Positions 61,651 through 64,000 of a stretch of DNA of 64,000 nt are shown piece after piece. The DNA comes from Pseudobacter ginsenosidimutans. Its GTDB lineage: Bacteria; Bacteroidota; Bacteroidia; Chitinophagales; Chitinophagaceae. Made by a program: the position numbers and the translations under genes. Below the pieces are notes generated by a model, which saw only the letters and a program-made list of their open reading frames with translations, searched no databases and was not told where the DNA came from. Each line of letters begins with the position of its first letter. Positions within the stretch are counted from its first letter, which is position 1. Where the stretch lies: the NCBI RefSeq assembly GCF_007970185.1, contig NZ_CP042431.1:3968001-4032000 (forward strand). Direction: 5' to 3'.

Positions 61651-62544
61651 TTACATTATATAGTACGTTCTTGTATCGGGTTCTGTTGCTGTAGCTTCTT
61701 CTCCCAATAACTGCCTTATATCTTTTTCTATAGTCTTCGCGATTTCTGTTATGGCTACATCGCTGGGCCTGTTCCTGAAAGGATCCTGCAGGTAGTAGGC
61801 AACTTTCTCGATGAGAAAGAAACCGGCAGAGATCAGAAGCAGCAGCGGTATCACCAGGCGATTGTCGATGTCTTTCAGTGAGATGGCCAGGGTTACAACA
61901 AAAAGGTAAATGATGAAATGCAGTACCAGCCGATAGGTGGAGGGGAATACAGTATTGTTGATCCTCTCAACTCCTCCCATTGAATCGGTAAGGCGGATAA
62001 TGGTTTCCTGGAGATGGATATGCGCATGTACATCGATAGTATCACGCTGGCGTAATTTCTCCAGGTCCCTGGCCGTATTCTGCAAAAGAAAAAGTGGCTG
62101 GTTGTTCTGTGTGGCTGCTGCAGTTAATTCAGGCAGGGGAAGCAGGTGTGCGATATACTGCAATGCATTCTGCCTGCGTAATGATCTCCCCAGTACATAA
62201 CCCCAGGCTATTTGCCGGTAGCCGATCAGTTTTATGATGGGTGTTTTAGGGACTCCGATGAAGGATTGCAGTTGAATGATCAGACTCCTGGAATCGTTCA
62301 GGATACTGCCCCAGATCCTTCTGGCTTCCCACCACCTGTCGTATGATTGGTTCATCTTGAACGAAAGCAATACCGATATGGAAGTACCCAGGAATGCAGG
62401 AATGGCCAGTGGCATCACCGGTAATGTGTTCATCAGTTCAAAGGCTCCTAAATGGGTTGCCAGTCCCAGCAATAGTACAATGGTCAGCTCATATTTGATG
62501 ATGCCGAAAGTGTATTTGATGGGTATCCTGGATTCTCGTAACAT
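61651..62544 (-). CDS. Bestrophin-family ion channel protein
   Basis: The 297-residue protein has four to five hydrophobic segments and the bestrophin-family text SYDRWWEARRIWGSILNDSRSL (residues ~68-90, written here in two parts: SYDRWWEARRIWG and SILNDSRSL). Further marks are YVLGRSLRRQNALQYIAHLL and a C-terminal DPFRNRPSDVAITEIAKTIE. Bacterial bestrophins form pentameric ion channels in the inner membrane. It lies 49 bp upstream of the radical SAM gene in the same direction and is divergent from the AraC gene at 62668. Confidence 0.92.
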   Translation of the reverse strand: MLRESRIPIKYTFGIIKYELTIVLLLGLATHLGAFELMNTLPVMPLAIPAFLGTSISVLLSFKMNQSYDRWWEARRIWGSILNDSRSLIIQLQSFIGVPKTPIIKLIGYRQIAWGYVLGRSLRRQNALQYIAHLLPLPELTAAATQNNQPLFLLQNTARDLEKLRQRDTIDVHAHIHLQETIIRLTDSMGGVERINNTVFPSTYRLVLHFIIYLFVVTLAISLKDIDNRLVIPLLLLISAGFFLIEKVAYYLQDPFRNRPSDVAITEIAKTIEKDIRQLLGEEATATEPDTRTYYIM

Positions 62545-62592
62545 AGGCTAAATGGGGTTTATGTCAGGTAATGCTGTTGGCCGGATGCGGGC

Positions 62593-62605
62593 CCGCAAAT
62601 TGCGG
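62593..62605. promoter_or_regulatory. Palindrome in the divergent bestrophin/AraC intergenic region
   Basis: CCGCAAATTGCGG is a perfect 13-bp palindrome with a central A. It lies between the divergent starts of the bestrophin (62544) and AraC (62668) genes, a fitting place for an operator. It may also be chance; nothing similar was seen near the paralogous AraC gene. Confidence 0.3.
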
Positions 62606-62667
62606 CTTTGCTAAAAAATGAGTAATTTCATGTACTGCCTTATATGCCTGCATAAACACGGATCTCC

Positions 62668-63228
62668 TTGAAACTCTTTATAAAAAATATGGTGTGCATT
62701 CGTTGCAAAATGGTGGTGAGGGATGAATTGACAAAACTTGGGGTTCATTGTATTGTAGTTGAACTCGGAGAAGCGGAAATTCTTGAAACCATTACCCCGG
62801 AACAACGGGAAGAGATCCGGTCTGTTCTGTTACGATCCGGACTTGAACTAATGGACGATAAAAAAAGCATGCTTATCCAGAAGATCAAACAGGTGATTAT
62901 CGAATTGGTGCATTACTCCGAGGAGCCGCTAAGGGTAAAGTTCTCTGAATACCTGAGCCGGCAATTGAACTACGATTATACTTACCTGGCCAATGTGTTC
63001 TCGGAAGTGCAGGGCACTACCATCGAAAAATTCATTATCTCACACAAGATCGAACGGGTTAAGGAATTGCTGGTCTACAATGAGCTCACACTTTCAGAAA
63101 TTGCCTTCCGGATGCATTATAGCAGCGTGTCTCATTTGTCAGCCCAATTCAAAAAAGTAACCGGTCTCACTCCTTCACATTTCAAACAGATCAAATCCCA
63201 GAGACGCAACATGCTGGACGAGCTGTAA
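62668..63228 (+). CDS. AraC-family regulator with N-terminal CxxC (HMA-like) domain, paralogue
   Basis: The start is TTG at 62668: it gives MKLFIKNMVCIRCKMVV, which aligns residue for residue with the paralogue at 59366 (MYIYIKNMVCVRCKMIV), including Cys10 and Cys13. The first in-frame ATG (62689) would cut the first strand. The 186-residue protein ends in an AraC-type DNA-binding domain (LTLSEIAFRMHYSSVSHLSAQF in two parts ~127-150, LTPSHFKQIKSQR). It is divergent from bestrophin. Confidence 0.88.
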   Translation: MKLFIKNMVCIRCKMVVRDELTKLGVHCIVVELGEAEILETITPEQREEIRSVLLRSGLELMDDKKSMLIQKIKQVIIELVHYSEEPLRVKFSEYLSRQLNYDYTYLANVFSEVQGTTIEKFIISHKIERVKELLVYNELTLSEIAFRMHYSSVSHLSAQFKKVTGLTPSHFKQIKSQRRNMLDEL

Positions 63229-63322
63229 TGCTAAGGGAAACCGGCATCTGGAAATCGTATTTGAAAGCATCCATTTTAATTCCGCTTGCCATTGGCCTCT
63301 ATGTTATCTTCCTGTGACCACC

Positions 63323-63730
63323 TTATGACTGATGCTTTTGCTGAAAAGCCAGTTCTGTCCCCTGGATGCTGAAGAAAAGATTTTGTAACTGGTGCAAATG
63401 GAGCATGTGCTGAACGATTGGATGATGAGCAAAATCCAGTGGAAAATAATCATTGTCCAATTCGATGGAATAGGTTTTCTCAGGCCGTTGGTGTTGCCAT
63501 AACCTGAAATGCGGATGGAAAGTGAAACCCAGGAGCACCAGTAACTGATCGGTGATCTTTACATTTTCCAACCTGTCGGAGGCTGCACTTTCAAATTGTA
63601 CATCGCCGTCCTGCTCAAAGCCAATCAGTTTTTCTTCCTCATTTCCATTATTGTTGAGGCTGCATATTTTACGTAGCTTACTATCTACCAGCACATAATT
63701 ACCGATCCGGAATTGTTCTATGTTGATCAT
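63323..63730 (-). CDS. Conserved small Bacteroidota protein of unknown function (RIGNYV / HQLQNLFF family)
   Basis: The 135-residue protein has the layout of a widespread Bacteroidota family: RIGNYVLVDSKLRKI near the N-terminus, a middle strand region (KITDQLLVLLGFTFH) and a conserved end LHQLQNLFFSIQGTEL. The family often appears in genomic islands and phages as well as chromosomes, and no function is established. The lack of signal peptide suggests a cytoplasmic protein. It is convergent with the AraC gene. Confidence 0.78.
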   Translation of the reverse strand: MINIEQFRIGNYVLVDSKLRKICSLNNNGNEEEKLIGFEQDGDVQFESAASDRLENVKITDQLLVLLGFTFHPHFRLWQHQRPEKTYSIELDNDYFPLDFAHHPIVQHMLHLHQLQNLFFSIQGTELAFQQKHQS

Positions 63731-63852
63731 GCTACTGATTTTTAAAGCTGGTTTGAAATAACAACTGACCGACTCTCGCCGGTAGCAGTTGTTCGTTCAT
63801 CGTGGCCATTATAAGAAATAGGTGAATGGTAATTTGCTGGTTGATTCATTGG

Positions 63853-64000
63853 TCATTCATAACCACTTTTGATAGTGGTAAGTATCAATTTAAACCGGCC
63901 ATTGGGCTCGATATGATTGGGCGCATGTGCGGGAATTATGATCCCTTCACCGGTATGCAACAGAATCACTTGTTTGTCTATCACAAGTTCTGCCTTGCCT
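63853..64000 (-). CDS. Cupin-domain protein, C-terminal end (runs off the window)
   Basis: On the minus strand the frame entering at 64000 encodes 48 residues, ending at TGA 63855-63853. The visible text is GKAELVIDKQVILLHTGEG, then IIIPAHAPNHIEPNGRFKL and a short tail (TTIKSGYE). The turn and 'IPAHAPNHIEP' strand pair is typical of the second cupin motif. Neither the start nor the metal-binding first motif is in the window. Confidence 0.75.
   Translation of the reverse strand, partial: GKAELVIDKQVILLHTGEGIIIPAHAPNHIEPNGRFKLILTTIKSGYE

Overview
The window comes from a member of the Bacteroidota, most likely family Chitinophagaceae (Chitinophaga-like). The evidence is five TonB-dependent SusC-type receptors, four of them followed by a SusD-type lipoprotein, three FecI/FecR (ECF sigma plus anti-sigma) pairs, a hybrid two-component regulator with sensor propeller and AraC output, Bacteroidota-style -7 boxes (TAnnTTTG), and GldA/GldG-type ABC exporters. 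No rRNA, tRNA, insertion sequence, integrase or CRISPR array was seen.

Layout. Positions 1-7151 (minus strand) hold the N-terminal part of a SusC gene, a hybrid sensor/regulator gene broken by a one-base frameshift, and a flavin amine oxidase. Positions 7303-15410 (plus) are a nutrient-uptake locus: ECF sigma, FecR, SusC, SusD and a TlpA-like thioredoxin. A small secreted coiled-coil protein lies between two terminators, followed by a minus-strand SusD/SusC pair (16113-20793).

Positions 21024-36989 (module A) and 38566-54659 (module B) are two diverged copies of the same ten-gene module: ECF sigma, FecR, SusC with STN domain, SusD, DUF4397-like lipoprotein, ABC ATPase, two fused permease-GldG proteins and a pair of MutS-like ATPases that lack mismatch-recognition domains. 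The order of the last genes differs: A has two permeases then the MutS pair; B has permease, MutS pair, permease. This conserved link of TonB-dependent uptake, an ABC-2 exporter and MutS-like ATPases is the best candidate for an undescribed system. The modules are separated by one minus-strand secreted protein gene (37008-38408).

Positions 54978-64000 hold a signalling and miscellaneous region: a giant CheB-CheR-PAS-histidine kinase with its single-domain response regulator, two paralogous AraC regulators with an N-terminal CxxC (HMA-like) domain flanking a radical SAM protein and a bestrophin channel, a small conserved Bacteroidota protein, and the end of a cupin gene.

Two points deserve attention beyond the genes. 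First, upstream of two of the three ECF-linked susC genes there is a hairpin with its T-tract on the antisense strand, together with an antisense -7 box at the susC start. This is the layout of DonS-type cis-antisense small RNAs known from Bacteroides polysaccharide loci. Second, three genes (hybrid kinase, module A susC, module A first permease) each lack exactly one base at a homopolymer. That may be assembly error or real decay.
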